From assembly GCA_028564925.1 (NCBI GenBank), contig CM053032.1:117643490-117707489 (forward strand): 64,000 nucleotides of DNA, written 5' to 3'. A program made the translations under genes and the position numbers. This document shows, piece by piece, positions 1 through 13,163 of this stretch (position 1 is its first letter; each line of letters begins with the position of its first letter). This stretch comes from Lithobates sylvaticus (lineage: Eukaryota > Chordata > Amphibia > Anura > Ranidae). Below the pieces are notes generated by a model that was given only the letters and a program-made list of their open reading frames with translations, had not been told where the DNA came from and made no database searches.

Positions 1-1846
1 CAATGCTTCGGAACAGGTCTGACTGCTGTGCTCCAAGTACAGTATCTGTGAGGGGTTGCAGTGTTGTGGCACCAGTGCCTAAGGCACAATTTTTCAGCCC
101 CTGTTTAACAGGGGCGTGTAATTACAAATCTTGATCTAATAGTTCACAGCAGGGCCCATTCCTGCGCCCACCAAGAGTAACTGTGAGGGTTTACAGTCTT
201 GTGGCAACACCGTCCACCACCACCACCAAAGGCCCAATTTTTCTGCCCTGTTCAACAGGTGCATGCAATTACAAATCTTTATCTAATAATTCACAGCAGG
301 GCCCATTCCTGCACCCACCAAGAGTAACTGTGAGGGCTTACAGTCTTGTGGCAACACCGTCCACCACCACCACCAAAGACCCAATTTTTCTGCCCTGTTC
401 AACAGGTGCATGCAATTACAAATCTTGATCTAATAATTCACAGCAGGGCCCATTCCTGCACCCACCAAGAGTAACTGTGAGGGCTTACAGTCTTGTGGCA
501 ACACTGTCCACCACCACCACCAAAGGCCCAATTTTTCTGCCCTGTTCAACAGGTGCATGCAATTACAAATCTTGATCTAATAATTCACAGCAGGGCCCAT
601 TCCTGCGCCCACCAAGAGTAACTGAGGGCTTACAGTCTTGTGGCAACACCGTCCACCACCACCACCAAAGGCCCAATTTTTCTGCCCTGTTCAACAGGTG
701 CATGCAATTACAAATCTTGATCTAATAATTCACAGCAGGGCCAATTCCTGTGCCCACCAAGAGTAACTGTGAGGGCCTACAGTGTTGTGGCTACACCAAC
801 ATCTAATGGGGCAAATTTCTGCAGAGTATATACGGCAGGTCCTACTTTCAAACATCCAACTTACAAACGACTCCTACTTGCAAACGGAAGGAGAAAACAG
901 GAAGTGAGAGGAAACCTACCCCTAGGAAGGGAAATTCTATCCTGTTAGATTTAATTTGGGAAAATGGTATCTCCTCTCTACTGATGCTTTATCACCAATC
1001 CTTGTTTCAATAAAAACCCCACTTTTCCAAAAACATTAGTCATTGGGACGGAAAGTGAGGTGAAATGTTCTGAACAGGTGCACAGACAGCAAAACAAATG
1101 TTACAGGGGTGATAACCCCTCCCTATGTTCTCCAAAAAGCTTAAAAATAGATTTTTTTGGGATGGAGCTACACTTAAAAATGTTCCTGTTCAGACTCTAC
1201 TTGAGAACAAACCTACAGTCCCTGTCTTGTTTGCACCGCCTGTATACTGCTGTTCAGAGTATATAGGGTTGTAGGTATAGGGTTTTATTTTGGGTGCGGG
1301 GTTCCCCTTAATATCCATACAAGACCCAAAGGGGCTGGGGTGGGGGGGGGGGGTGATGGGGTAGACATGCCATTTTTCTCAAGGATTTTCAGCCATATTG
1401 CCAGGACAAGACATGACATTAAAGCCGCAAGCGGTTTTAAATGGCTTCTTTTTTTCCTTTACAAATGTCATTTTGTGCAGGGACAGTTCTAAACACGGTA
1501 AACACATGCCACTTCACAGGCATACTTTAGACACCCCCCAGGTACCATATTTAAAGGAATATTTCACTTTTTTTTTTTCACTTTATGCATCATTAAAATG
1601 ACTGCTCCCGAAAAAAAATAGTTTTTAAAACTTCTTTTTGCATTGATATATGTCCCCTGGGGCAGGACCCGGGTCCCCAAACCTGTTTTATGACATTAAC
1701 ATGCATATTGGCCGCTATAATTAGCACTTTTGATTTTGAACGTTTGCGTCCATTGTAACGAATAGGGTTCGAAAATTCGCACAAACTTTCGGTCCGTTCG
1801 AAGGTTCTGGTGCGAACCGAACCCGGGGGTGTTCGGCTCATCCCTA
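1..1846 (+). mobile_element. hAT-1 element, 3' end (copy 1, cut by window start)
   Basis: This is the non-coding 3' part of the same element seen in reverse at 53336-64000. The outer end reads CGGCTCATCCCTA and is the reverse complement of TAGGGATGAGCCG at 53336. The two copies match through a TTCG-rich end, a T-rich subterminal part and the 147-bp tandem repeats. The transposase is not in the window for this copy because it would lie left of base 1. hAT membership comes from the transposase in copy 2. No coding sequence is seen here; the short open frames are chance. Confidence 0.8.
138..775 (+). repeat. 147-bp tandem repeat in the hAT-1 3' region
   Basis: The string TTCACAGCAGGGCC recurs at about 143, 290, 437, 584 and 729, a period of 147 bp (the last interval is 145). 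Each unit holds a run of CCACCACCACCACC and the phrase CTGTTCAACAGGTGCATGC. The same units occur in reverse at about 54370-55030, so the array belongs to the transposon and is not a local satellite. Confidence 0.9.
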
Positions 1847-1964
1847 CACACTAGGTTTAAACGGTATATCCCTCAATTAACTATGCATGTCTACCACGGG
1901 CCAGGACACCTCCCCGAGCAACTCCTTCCTTCTATCTTTCCTTTCTCTCTCTTTTGTAATTTTC

Positions 1965-2028
<64 letters not shown>

Positions 2029-2287
2029 TATAGGTAATAAGGATACTTATTCTTTATCATTCCTTTTTTTACTCTGCTTACATTACATCTAGACAATTTT
2101 ATTCAGTTTGACTATTTTTTTATTGTCTTTATTCATATACCTATTTCTTATAAAGCAAGGTAAACACAGTTGTAAGATGGTTTGTACATACTATTATATT
2201 GTACTACATTCTGATTTATGCTATGTATCCATGCATTATATACCTTTATTTTTCTTTGTGAAAACTCAATAAATATATTGAACAAGA
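1847..2287 (+). mobile_element. Probable L1-type LINE 3' UTR tail
   Basis: The stretch is AT-rich, non-coding, and ends in GAAAACTCAATAAATATATT followed by GAACAAGAAAA. That layout (a GAAAACTCAATAAA-like phrase just before the A-rich end) is usual for vertebrate L1 3' UTRs. Its left side is bounded by the hAT-1 terminus, which may have cut it. No ORF2 part is attached, so the family is uncertain. Confidence 0.45.
1968..2020. repeat. (TA)n microsatellite
   Basis: An uninterrupted TA run of about 53 bp passes into ACACAC. It lies within the AT-rich LINE-like tail and causes a low-complexity open frame. Confidence 0.98.
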
Positions 2288-2955
2288 AAAATCTCTCTCC
2301 CTAGATGCCTGTTATTTCTTGTGTATTACCAACTGGTGGTTATAAAGACTTTATTCTTAAAATATAGAACCGGCTCTATAATCAGTGTGGGAGACTGAAA
2401 GAGAGCTGGGTTATAGGACAGTTTCACACCATAACACTGAGGATTAACCTAAGTATTTTTTGCAGTTTTATCTGTTTTGGTACCATCCTAATGAATTACA
2501 TCAGTGCATAGCTGTATACTCTGAGAAAAACCCTCTGAGGGACTTTTCTGCATTTAAATACAGGTCTGTGTACACCACTCGCACCTAGAGACCCCCAGAT
2601 GCCTGAACTGCTTCCACTTGAAGAATTTATCTTAGATTGAGGTAGAATACTCAGAGACCCTGTGTCTGGCTGTGCCAGGGGCATGATATAGAAGCCTTAT
2701 AAGCCATAATAGTATGGGGAAGCGCAGAGGCAAAAAGGACATTTTTATTTATTTATTTTTTCTAGTGCTGAATACTAACCCTGAAGGTGTTGCTTAAGCT
2801 TATCTTACATATCCCTGGCGGGGACAACTACCTATAGTGTGCTGTTTGCTGATATACCCCAAGTGAATTCTTGCTTAAATTGTTGCTATACTACCCAGAC
2901 TTTTAGATCTATAGGGTGCCTGGTGGTCTCACAGGCTTTGGAGGGGGTAAACAGT

Positions 2956-3064
2956 ATGACTAGAAAGAAGGTAGAGGAGCAGGCACAGCAAAAGAACATT
3001 GGATCACTGGCAACACGCTCAGTAAAAGGAAAAGGAAAAAACAAACCAGGCTGCAGAAGCTGCT
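2956..3064 (+). pseudogene. L1-A ORF1, N-terminal piece
   Basis: The frame starts at MTRKKVEEQAQQ and continues into a Lys/Gly-rich stretch before a target duplication shared with the inserted LINE. ORF1 of L1 encodes an RNA-binding chaperone. The frame resumes at 6587, past the LINE, with a basic, Pro/Gln/Gly-rich tract. Assignment rests on position and on the clear ORF1 RNA-binding part downstream; this piece alone is low-complexity. A frame change occurs near the joint. Confidence 0.5.
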
Positions 3065-3079
3065 AAATTGAAGAGGTTT

Positions 3080-6000
3080 TTTTTTTTAACAAAAAACTTT
3101 ATTCAATTTTGTACATAACAAGTTATAACATTGGTACAATTTCCATTCGATGCAAGAGGTATCATAGTAGGAAAATAGGCTACAAGCCAAGAGATCAGTT
3201 ATTCATCAAACAGCTGGGAACTGGGTGACAGCAAATATTGACAGGTGTTATTATTACAAAGGTATATACTGGTAGTAGGGAAATCATTATCAGACATAAA
3301 CCGTACATATAAGCAGTCAGGGGAGTCACAGTGATACCCGGTGTCTCGTCTCACGAGCCACGGGATAAAGCCATTCCAAACTCTAATATCTAGGTAGCGC
3401 GGGTACTTGGACATCTATCACCGGGGCAGAGGACCTGCTAGGTCATAGTGTGTGTCCCATTCAGTCAATGTTGTAGCGTAAAGAGTGTCAGCAGAGATAC
3501 TAAGGGAGATCTAATTGCCTTTCCTGTGCCCAGGCCGCCCAGATTTTGTCAAATTTTTTGGGACAGTTACGTCCCAGATAGGTTAATTTATACAATGGTA
3601 GTGCTGCATCCACGAGTGCCTTCCATTGGGAGATTGTGGGTGGGCTCGGGTCATTCCATTTAAGAAGGATCGCCTTCCTGGCGTAGAAGGCTGTATAGAA
3701 AACAAAATGCTTTTTTGCTTGAGTTGTCTGTAAGGTGTCAACTATCCCTAGTAGTAGAGGCAGTGGGTTACACGGAACGTGTATCTGCCCTATTGCATTA
3801 ATTTCCGCCGTGACAGCCCTCCAGTATGTCTGGAGACGATCACAGGACCAAACTACGTGCATAAAGGACCCCGAGACTGTTGTGCATTTAGGGCACAGGT
3901 CGCTCCTATTGGGGTAGATACTGGCTAAACGTTTCGGAGAGTAGTACGCCTGGTGGATAAATCTGAGCTGTGTATAGCGATCCCGGGACGAGATCATGGG
4001 TAGGAGGTATTGTTGTATACCCTCCTCCCAGTCGTCGTCTGCCAGCTCCGGGATAACCACCTTCCACTTGTCGAACAGCCTGGAAACCACAGAGTTATCC
4101 AGGCCTATCAACGCAGCGTAGAGGGCCGACAGTGGTTTTTCGTCCCTATCCCTGGAGAGAAGATCTTCTAATGGGTTAATCTCTAGAGTAATAGGCTGGG
4201 GGAACTGCGCGCAGTAGGCGTGGCGCAGTTGAATATATCTAAAGAACATGTAATTGGGCAGTTCGTGCTTCCTTTTTAAGTCATTAAAGGGGAGTATTGC
4301 GTTGCCAGAGACAATATCTGCCAGGGTGATGATCCCATTTCGTACCCACAGTGCAGGGTCAGGAACGGTGCCAAAGTGAGGACGTTTCGGGTTATCCCAC
4401 AGCGGGGTATTCGGGGACCAGGTATGTGGCTTCCCTGTCTTCCCCTTAACCATGTCCCAGACCCGCAACGTCACCCGCATTGAGGGGGTCACATTGGGGC
4501 TTGATTTGGGTCCCCTATAGATTAAGTTCTGTAAAGCCGAGTGAGATCCCAGTAACGCTGCTTCTAGCTTAGCCGCAGGGTTAGGTGGTTCCTCTGCCAA
4601 CCACCACTTGACCATCACCAGGACCGCCGCCCAGTAATATTTCAGGAAGCAGGGCAGCGCCAGACCTCCCAACGTGATTGGGAGCTGCAGCGTGCTGTGT
4701 GCTATCCTAGGTGTGGCACCGTTCCATATAAATGATACAAGTATACTGTTCAGCTTCCTAAAGAAAGTTTGCGGGATGTGTACTGGCGTCTGTCTAAACA
4801 GATAGGTGAACCTGGGAAGTATTGACATCTTCACTAGGTTTACTCTACCGACAGGCGTCAGGGGGAGGGTCTTCCAAGACGCACATCTCTGGGCCAGGGA
4901 AGACACGACCGTGTCTAGGTTAAGGGCGATAAATTGACGCAAGTCCCTATGGATAATGACTCCCAGGTATCTGAATTGGGAGACTATTTGTAGAGGAGTG
5001 TCCGTTGGTAGACTAGCGTCCAAGGGATGGAGGGCAAATAAGACTGACTTTCCCCAGTTAACTCGAATGCCAGAATACGTGCCGAAGGTGTTAATGAGGT
5101 CTAGGGCTTTACTGAGACATGCAGGCACGTCTCGTATAAAGAGAAGGGTGTCATCCGCGTAAAGGGAGATTTTCTCCTCCACAGGGCCCAAGGGGATGCC
5201 ACGGATCTCAGATGATTCACGTACCAAAATTGCCATGGGTTCAATTGCCAGCGCAAAAAGCGCTGGCGAGAGTGGACACCCCTGTCTTGTACCCCTGTGG
5301 AGGAGAAATGACCGAGCCCGTGCGAACTCTAGCCCTCGGGGTGACATAGAGGGCCCTGACCCAGGATATAAACCGAGGGCCGAAGCCAAAGCGGTGCAGG
5401 ACCTCCCAAAGATAGTTCCATTCAACTGAATCGAACGCTTTCTCAGCGTCTAGGGAGGCCACTGCATCCGCTGGGGCCAGAAGTGAATGGGAACCTAGAA
5501 CAGTGTACAGCCGTCTCAGATTTATGTCCGTACCTTTGCCGGGCATAAAGCCCGACTGGTCCCCATGTATCAGGGAAAGAATCACCTCGTTCAATCTCCT
5601 TGCCAATACCTTAGTAAGCACCTTGGCATCGGCATTGAGCAAGGAGATGGGACGGTAAGAGGAGCATAACTCGGGGTCCTTACCCGGCTTAGCTATTACC
5701 ACTATGATTGCCTCTGCCATTGATGCTGGCAGAGTCTCCTCCCTCAGGGATTTGGCTATTGTGCGGTGTAATTTTGGTATCAGTTGTTCCCCTTATTGTT
5801 TATAGAATTCCGGCGGGATGCCGTCAGTACCCGGCGTTTTTCCTGCCTGCAGTTCCCCCAAGGCCTGCTGGACCTCCCTTTCAGTGATTGCGCCATCAAG
5901 TTTGTCTCGGGCCTCACTAGATAAGGAGGGAAAGGTTACCCTGTCAAGAAAAGAGTGCAGCTCAAGTGTGGAGTAGTTTGCTCTGGAGGAGTAGAGTTCC

Positions 6001-6571
6001 TCATAGTAGGAGGCAAATCGAGCATTTATGAGCAGGGGGTCTGTAAGCACCGTCCCATCGGGAGCTCGGACACGGGCTATGGGTGTAAGAGGTTGTTGTT
6101 CCCTGGCCAGCCAGGCTAGAAGGCGCCGGTCTTGCCGCCCTGCTCAAAAATGCGTTGGGTCTGCGCCAATTGCTGTTTGTTAGCCTGAGAAACTCTAATC
6201 AGCATTACTTCCCTATGTGCATTCTGCATATCAATGTAGGTAACAGGGTTCTGAGTGGAAGCATACCTAGTTTCTAGTTCATGGGCAGTGGCCTCAGCCT
6301 CCCGAAGTGCAATAGTGGAGTCCTGCCTGGCCCTAGAGATGGAGGATATGTAGGAGCCGCGCACATAGGCCTTAAAGGCGTCCCAGATGCTGTGTACTGG
6401 CGCAGAGTTTGCATTTGACATCCAGAAAGTCTGGATCTGAGAGTCAATTTCTTCTTCCACCCTCGGATCAGCAATCCAGTAGCGGGAAAGTCTCCAGGTC
6501 CTTTCCGAAGGCGGAGTGCGGGTCTGGAAAGCACACAGCATGGGGGCATGATCAGATATGCCTCGCGGCAG
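3080..6571 (-). mobile_element. 5'-truncated L1-clade LINE (L1-B), - strand
   Basis: A 3.5-kb insert is flanked by the 15-bp direct repeat AAATTGAAGAGGTTT at 3065-3079 and 6572-6586. The poly(A) end of the insert reads as a T run next to the left repeat, after an AATAAAGTTTTTTG-like signal on the - strand. The right end stops inside the endonuclease domain, which is the usual 5' truncation. A target duplication, an A tail and a truncated 5' end together show target-primed reverse transcription into ORF1 of the L1-A element. Confidence 0.93.
3500..6571 (-). pseudogene. L1-B ORF2 (endonuclease end, reverse transcriptase, C-terminal zinc knuckle)
   Basis: Read on the - strand the pieces run: end of the APE-type endonuclease (ISDHAPM), spacer, the RT block from about 5720 (ASLDAEKAFDSVEWNYLW), the RT catalytic box YADDTLLF near 5140, the thumb, and a C-terminal CCHC-like motif (LCPKC then FMHVVWSC) near 3890-3860. 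The protein ends at about 3500. Intact ORF2 is usually about 1,200-1,300 aa; here roughly the first 200 are missing. The frame changes about three times (between 6116 and 6050, between 5793 and 5720, and near 5241-5425), so it is dead. The last open part is 641 codons long, which suggests moderate age. Confidence 0.9.
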
Positions 6572-6586
6572 AAATTGAAGAGGTTT

Positions 6587-6762
6587 GCCCATACGCCCGG
6601 AAAGTCACCCAATAAAGGACCCCCACAGTCAGGGGCAAAAGTTAAACCAGGACCCTCACAGGATAGAAAGAGCCAAGGTCAGGGTCAGAAGGCTACGGTA
6701 GCTCCCGTCACAAAGGTGGAAGGCAACAGGGGGGCAGAGAGTGAGAATATGTCACTCTCTGC
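6587..6762 (+). pseudogene. L1-A ORF1, middle piece
   Basis: The open frame continues from KLKRFAHTPGKSPNKGP at the LINE joint through a Lys/Gln/Gly-rich basic tract to SENMSLSA, where the LTR element enters. The same frame resumes at 13855 with EPLLHTVAVLQEE. The frame therefore bridges a 7.1-kb insertion with only the 4-bp target duplication added, which is strong support for the nested reading. Confidence 0.6.
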
Positions 6763-7448
6763 TGTAACCTCTAAAATCTCTATTTCTGATTTATTAATCA
6801 CAAAATATGATATGGGTTAAATGAGAGTTCTACTGACCAGGAGGAAAGGCTTTGAATATAATAACATTTATTACAGGTAGTTAAAAGTCAAGCTAATACA
6901 CAAATCCCTAGCACATCAAGGCAGAAAATGCTAGGTTGAAATAAAATATATATATATATGAAGGAATATAGATTATATTCCTTCAGACCGTGATGTAAAA
7001 GCATGTTTAGTTACAGGTAGCAGGGCATACCTTCCCCTGCTCCTGGAGAAATTACCTTGGGTCCATCTCGCTTGCTGATTCTCCCGGAAAGGACAGAGAT
7101 GCCTCTCCTTTCCTCAGAGTAACCAAAAACCAGCCTGATTCCTCATTGGCTGGCTTAGAGTCTAAGCCAGCCCCCTTCCAGGCGAAACTCCCACCAGTGA
7201 TGTAAAATATACCTGAATGGTCTCACTTCGTTACCTATCCCGGCATGGGGTCGTTTATAGTGAATAGGTGACACACAATGTTAATTGGCTCCCCATTGTC
7301 CTTCAAGTTTCGGCTCCGCAATGTCTGCAGTTGACCAGAGCTTGGGAGGAGAGCTTTTGCTCACCTTTCATAGCTGCAAGCAAAAGAGATATATTCATAA
7401 TATTTCACAGATATTAATGGAAATTTCACATAACCGCATCAGGCAACA
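6763..7448. repeat. Left LTR
   Basis: It begins TGTAACCTCTAAAATC and ends GCATCAGGCAACA. It matches 13164-13850 over its whole length with about one substitution and one single-base length difference. Confidence 0.93.
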
Positions 7449-10400
7449 GATGGCCCCTTGTGGCCAGTTGAGTATATGAGACTTGGCCACACATAGAATA
7501 ATGGTTTATGTGCAATTTTCTTTAATATTTGGAACTTTTCGGCTTTGCCCTCTGAAATGAAATCAAACTTCTTTGAGAATAAACAAAACTTTTAAACTCT
7601 CCATCTCTACAGTTCACATTTCTGGATCCCAGTATCGGTAGTCATCACTTGTTCTGGATGTAATAAGTCCATAATAATAACAAAAAAAGATCATATGATA
7701 AATAAAGAGAAAAAAATAAATAAAAACACACCCCAAAAAAAAACGAAGGGGAAAAAAAAATAAAAAAAAAATAATAATAATAAAAACATGAGGATCCTTG
7801 TTCTCAACTGTCCAATAATAATAGTGCGAAAGTCCATAATGTCAATCTGGTCATGTTGCCCTTGCTTCTGGGACAGCCTTCCATGGTGATTCCAGTTGGA
7901 TACAGCATACAGTAATGGCCTTTGGAACAGCTATCCGGGCTTTCTAAGATTATACTTTATTAATGCGGACAGAGGTAGAGTACATTTGGGACATATGTAT
8001 TCAACTGAATGCTTGTCTGGTAAGTCTGAGCAGTAAGGACCTTTTAATTGCCATAGATATACTGCAACATAAAGTGAGACCCTTTTCCCAGTGACATGTG
8101 TAACAATTTTAGGTTTAGGTTTTAGGTTTACGTCCTTATGCCAGGTTTCTGATTTCACCCCTCATCTTTCTTCCTCCATTGTCATATGCCTGCAAGTAAC
8201 TCTGCTCCACCTTCTGCTGAATACCACTGTGTGTGTGTGTGTGACACTTTAAGTGTCCAGGGTGGTCTTGTTGCCATCGCAACTCACCACTAGCTCCTTT
8301 TACTGCAGCTATGTTCAGTGCTGGTGCCAAACATTTGGGCATATAGCTCCGTCCTTGGCTACCATGGGTAGCTACTGTACCGTCCGGCCTTTAGCAGGCT
8401 ACAGAAGAGGTCACCACTATGAGAGTTCTATGTGCAGATTAGGCAGTGTCGTCTACGCAGACAAAAATAACTTGATTTCAGAATATGGATAAGTGTGATG
8501 TCACCAGTCACTAGTGGCTTCAGGAACAATCAAACTAAAATACTTTTAAGTACAATTGTACTATACTCCCTGCTATTTGCCAATCACTATGAGTCTCACC
8601 AGTCCCAGTATATCTATATTATATTCACGCAATGCTCTTTGACTTATTCTGGCACACAAAGGAAAACCTGACCAACAAAAAAAAAAACAATATCCATGAC
8701 CACATCTGATGACTGCCCAATTGTTAGAACTGTAGAGAGGATTGTATGTCACATTTACACAGAAAATAGTCACATGACTGTTGTTAAACCCTAATATTAC
8801 TAGTGTCATGATAAATAGCTACCATGACCTAAATTCATATAAAACGATTATCCCATGTCATAAGAGAAAACTAACACCTGTTGGGACTTGGCCCATCCCC
8901 AAAATGCTACAGGGAAGCCTTAATATTCTATATCAACATTTCTAATCGCTTTAAATGTTCTCCATGTAGTGTTCCCCATACTCACTCCCCTCTTTTTTTT
9001 TTTATTTGACCATAGTCACGCAAAACTGAAGAATCACCAACAAAACAAAAAAAATAAAAAATAAGGTGATATAGGAAAGAAATAAAAAAAAATAAAAAAA
9101 AAATAAAAAATAAATCCTTTCCCTTAAGAGAAAAAAAAAGAAGAAAATCAAAAAAAAAAAAAAAATTCAAAATTACAATTAAAATAATAAAAAAAAAAAA
9201 ATTATAAAACCATACAGATTGAATGCTGGCCCAAACTTTAACTTTGTTGACGAGGCTTAAATCTGTGTCTTGTTAATCCAAAAAAAACATTTGAAAAACT
9301 GCCTTTAGCATTGTAGCTATACTAAAGGCAACCCCCTCTCCCGGTGGTGATTAACATATTAATTGACTCTCAGTGCAAACCCATTTGCAAGTCAAAGAGG
9401 CCACAAAAGTTGTTTTTAGCGAGGGTAGGACATCTGTTTATTGAAACAGACTGCCCCAAACCAGTGTTTAGAATTTAGCTAGGCCTGTAATTAATTATAT
9501 TTAAGGCTTCTCCTAAGAACATACAAAAAAAAAAAAAAATGATGTTCTTTAAGGTCCTTATTTGTATTTGGGTACACATCTGGGTCCAATCATCTGTCCT
9601 TGTTTGTGCATTTATCCTATAATACAAAACTTAAAAATCATTAATAACATCTCACTGTACCTCTCTGAGAGGTTCATACTGGCCTAACTAGTAGTGGATG
9701 CTTGGAACCGCCTTCCAGCAGAGGTAATGAATCCATCAACCGTAAGTAAAGTCAAAAATGTACAGGACCCACCCCATATCTAAACTCTGATAGCCAAAAA
9801 TTATAGGAAAAATCTGTAGGGTTTATAAATACTTACATTCTAAGAATACAACATGTAGACCTATAATCTTCACATGAGTGAATTTGGAAGGGAAAACAAC
9901 ACGCAACACAAGACCTACTGAATGCCTAAGATGCCACAATGTGCAAAGTAATGTATCATGTAGTTTCCAAGTGTCAGAGTGAATGAACCTTCACTGTAAG
10001 CCACCTGAAAGGACATAAAAAGAAACGAACGAAGGGAAAGAAGAAAACAAAAAAAAAATCTCATATCTGTGCACAGGTTATTTCTTCGCGAATACCTTTA
10101 AACTTGTAAAACCGAAAGTTATAAATTTAAACTGGTACCAGTATTGAACTCCTTATAAACGGGAAAAAAAACAAATATTTATAAAATAATCATAAACAGT
10201 ACAACGCATGCGCATTAGTGTGATCACACTTATTGATGGCCATATTATAATGTTGGGTGCACCCCCTATCAAAAAAAAAACAAATCTTAGTTTATACATG
10301 TACTGTTCCTACTCATGCATTCCATCGCTCACCCATACACATTCATTTCAAATGCATCCCATACATTCTGTATAAGGCTTTGGTAATTGCAAATGAATTG

Positions 10401-12749
10401 CTAGGCGTTTCCGACCTCTGGGAGAATACAAAGTAAAGAAGAGAAAGAGGGGAAAAAAAAAAACAATGGGCCTTTATAACTTACCCTCTTGTTAGGGGCG
10501 TATTTTGCATCTGTACAGCTAAATGATATGCACATATCATTTCTGGAATTCACTTAACCTGAAAACAAATAACTTTATAGACAACAGTTGTTAACCTCTT
10601 CCCAAATTTTTCTCTAACCTATTTTAAAGCAAACAATACATAATTTATTTTAATAGATTGGAATGTATAGCGTTTTATCTTTTGTAAAGTAATAAGGTAT
10701 CCCTTAACAACTGGTGTGGTTTTAGGTTTATTGACCACCTTTCCTGTCTTCCTAAGAGATCTAGGGATATTTACCCCCGAGCTCTCACCTTTCAAGGAGT
10801 TGTTAAAATTAACACCTACTCCAGACGGAATGATTGCATTACAATCTATGGTATGTGTAGATTGCCCACACCGCCCTGTGCTAGAAGATGCCTTATTCTG
10901 GTCACTAAGACTTCTCACACCATTGCATTATTTTTAATTTTGCCAATGTTGGGGAACTTGTCTTGCTCCTAATTCTGTGACCATGGTGCATTCTCGATTT
11001 TCTTGTGGCTCTGCGATTTCTCCCATCGCCACAGGAAAAGTAGAATTAGGATCCATATCCTCCTTTCCCCCATACTTTTCATATACGTTATTGTCCCCAA
11101 TTTCATAGGCACAAGTAGATGCCGTAGCATTAAGCATTTAAGAATTGAAATTGTTTGTAGCAACTGTGACATTGTTCTGTTTAAGAGTAAAAGTTGCTAC
11201 GGACTTCTAGACGGGACATGGCTGCCATTACCAACAAATAATATGCACAATTTGTAAGCTAGTTAAAGCTTAAGTTAAATGTTGAAAACAACAAACAGCT
11301 CCGCCCTTAGGGACCAGTAATCCAGGTATGCAGCCTTTCCAGAAAAAAATTACCCCCTAAGAGGCAAATTTACATGATTGGTACAAAATAGGGAAAATTG
11401 GCGCTTCCTGTGAGTCCAGGATATTAGAATGTACTTGACTAGACCATACGATAATAAAGAGAGAGGGGTGGAAGTAGACACCTAATTGCTGGCGGTACTA
11501 CCATATACCTATCCCCCCTCCTAGACAGTGTATTATAAACCCAGAGCCTATACTGAGATAATAAAATGAGTGTAAGGGAGGGCAAACCCTCGGGGTATAA
11601 GCATCCATCCCTAATTTGCCAGTCTCCAATATCCACTGATAGATATGTGCAAATATGTATGCCATAAAAAAAAAAAAATGTGCACGGGGTGAGAGAGAGT
11701 GTACCCTAGGGCGGCTATCCGAATAACCTATATCCTCTACCCACCCGTCAATAGTTTAAGTTAAATGTTGCCCTGTACTATACAGTCCTTTTTAGATTAC
11801 TGTAACAAAGTTGTGAAAACGAACATTAAAATCGAATAAAATCCTGAAAATACAGTAAAGTGGAGTGGAAAGGAGAAAGAAAAAAAAAAAATACATAATA
11901 AATAAAACGAAATAACATATATATGTATATATCTATATATAGATATATATCTATACATTTTCAGCTTTCAATAAAACAATCTTTTAGATTACTGTAGACA
12001 CCCCAAATCCACTCACAATAGCCTGTATTTTACCTTATTTTAGCCTACACCCCCTACACAATAGGCCCAGGGGACAATAGGAACAATAGTAGGGCCACAA
12101 GTATCAAATAGGGTGAATAACCCTCTTGGTTTACAAAAGAAAGGTAAACACATCCGTGTTTACACCAAAGTTCACCCATTCAGTTTAGACAAAAAAATAA
12201 AAAAAATCTAGCACAAACTCAGAATATCAAATTTGTGGTAAGGTTTTATCCTAAAAAAAAGTCAGGGTATAATACAGTATGCTAAATGCACCTTATTTTA
12301 CCCTATACTAATAATCTTTCTCAGTTATAGCTTCAGCATTCAGCAACAAGACTTCCACAGTCCTGTACTTTAACTGACAACAATGAGAATATTACTGCTC
12401 TCCTGTCCTATACACAAATATTATGCATTTAGTGGACAGACCATTTAAATTAAAAATCTGTTGAAACTTTTCAACAGGAAACCAAGACCCCACTCAATTG
12501 GTGTATTTCCAATGAAGCATGTACTCATCATGCCACACTCTCAAACAATGGTTAGAGAGAGCGATTAAGCTTTGTGAGCATTAAAAAAAAAAAAATAAAT
12601 AATAAAAAGAAATAACACTTTTTCCCGCCAAGTTGCTTCCTCCCCACTACATAAAACCGGTTTGTAAATGGTACATCCAAAGAACTTGTTCAATTAAAAT
12701 TTACGGGATATTTATGCAAAACAAAATATGTGGTGTATCCTCTCACATT

Positions 12750-13085
12750 TTTAGAGTTAATACCTATAGTTTTCCCTAGATAGATTGAACAAACTGACTC
12801 AATTTAAGTTCAATCTACTAAGTACCTTCAGCAACACCACCATTTTTAAACCACAAAAAAAAAAAATAAAAATTTACCTACAGTTTTCCCTAGATATATT
12901 GAACAAACTGACTCAATTTAAGTTCAAGCTACTAAGTACCTTCAGCAAAATAATCATATAATATATATATAATACAAAAAAAAAAAAATATATAACTAAA
13001 CTACAAAAGAGAGAAAAAAAAAATATTTACCTATATTTTTCCCTAGATAGATTGAACAAACTGACTCAATTTAAGTTCAACTACT
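12750..13085. repeat. Three short direct repeats in the LTR element interior
   Basis: The phrase TTTTCCCTAGATA(G/T)ATTGAA, then CAAACTGACTCAATTTAAG, occurs at about 12771, 12885 and 13037. Two copies are followed by CTACTAAGTACCTTCAGCAA; the third is shortened. A-rich stretches separate them. Function unknown. Confidence 0.8.
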
Positions 13086-13163
13086 AGCCTTAATCTCTAT
13101 TACATCGATTTTGATATTAAATTCAAACACCTTCCGTCCTGTCTTGATTTCGTGGCCGCCATC

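Noticed and set aside
1829-2092. 87-codon open frame
   Set aside because: It runs through the (TA)n microsatellite and encodes alternating Tyr/Ile only.
7449-13163. Hidden gag or pol in the LTR element interior
   Set aside because: No frame on either strand shows protease, RT, RNase H or integrase motifs; only short frames between A runs.
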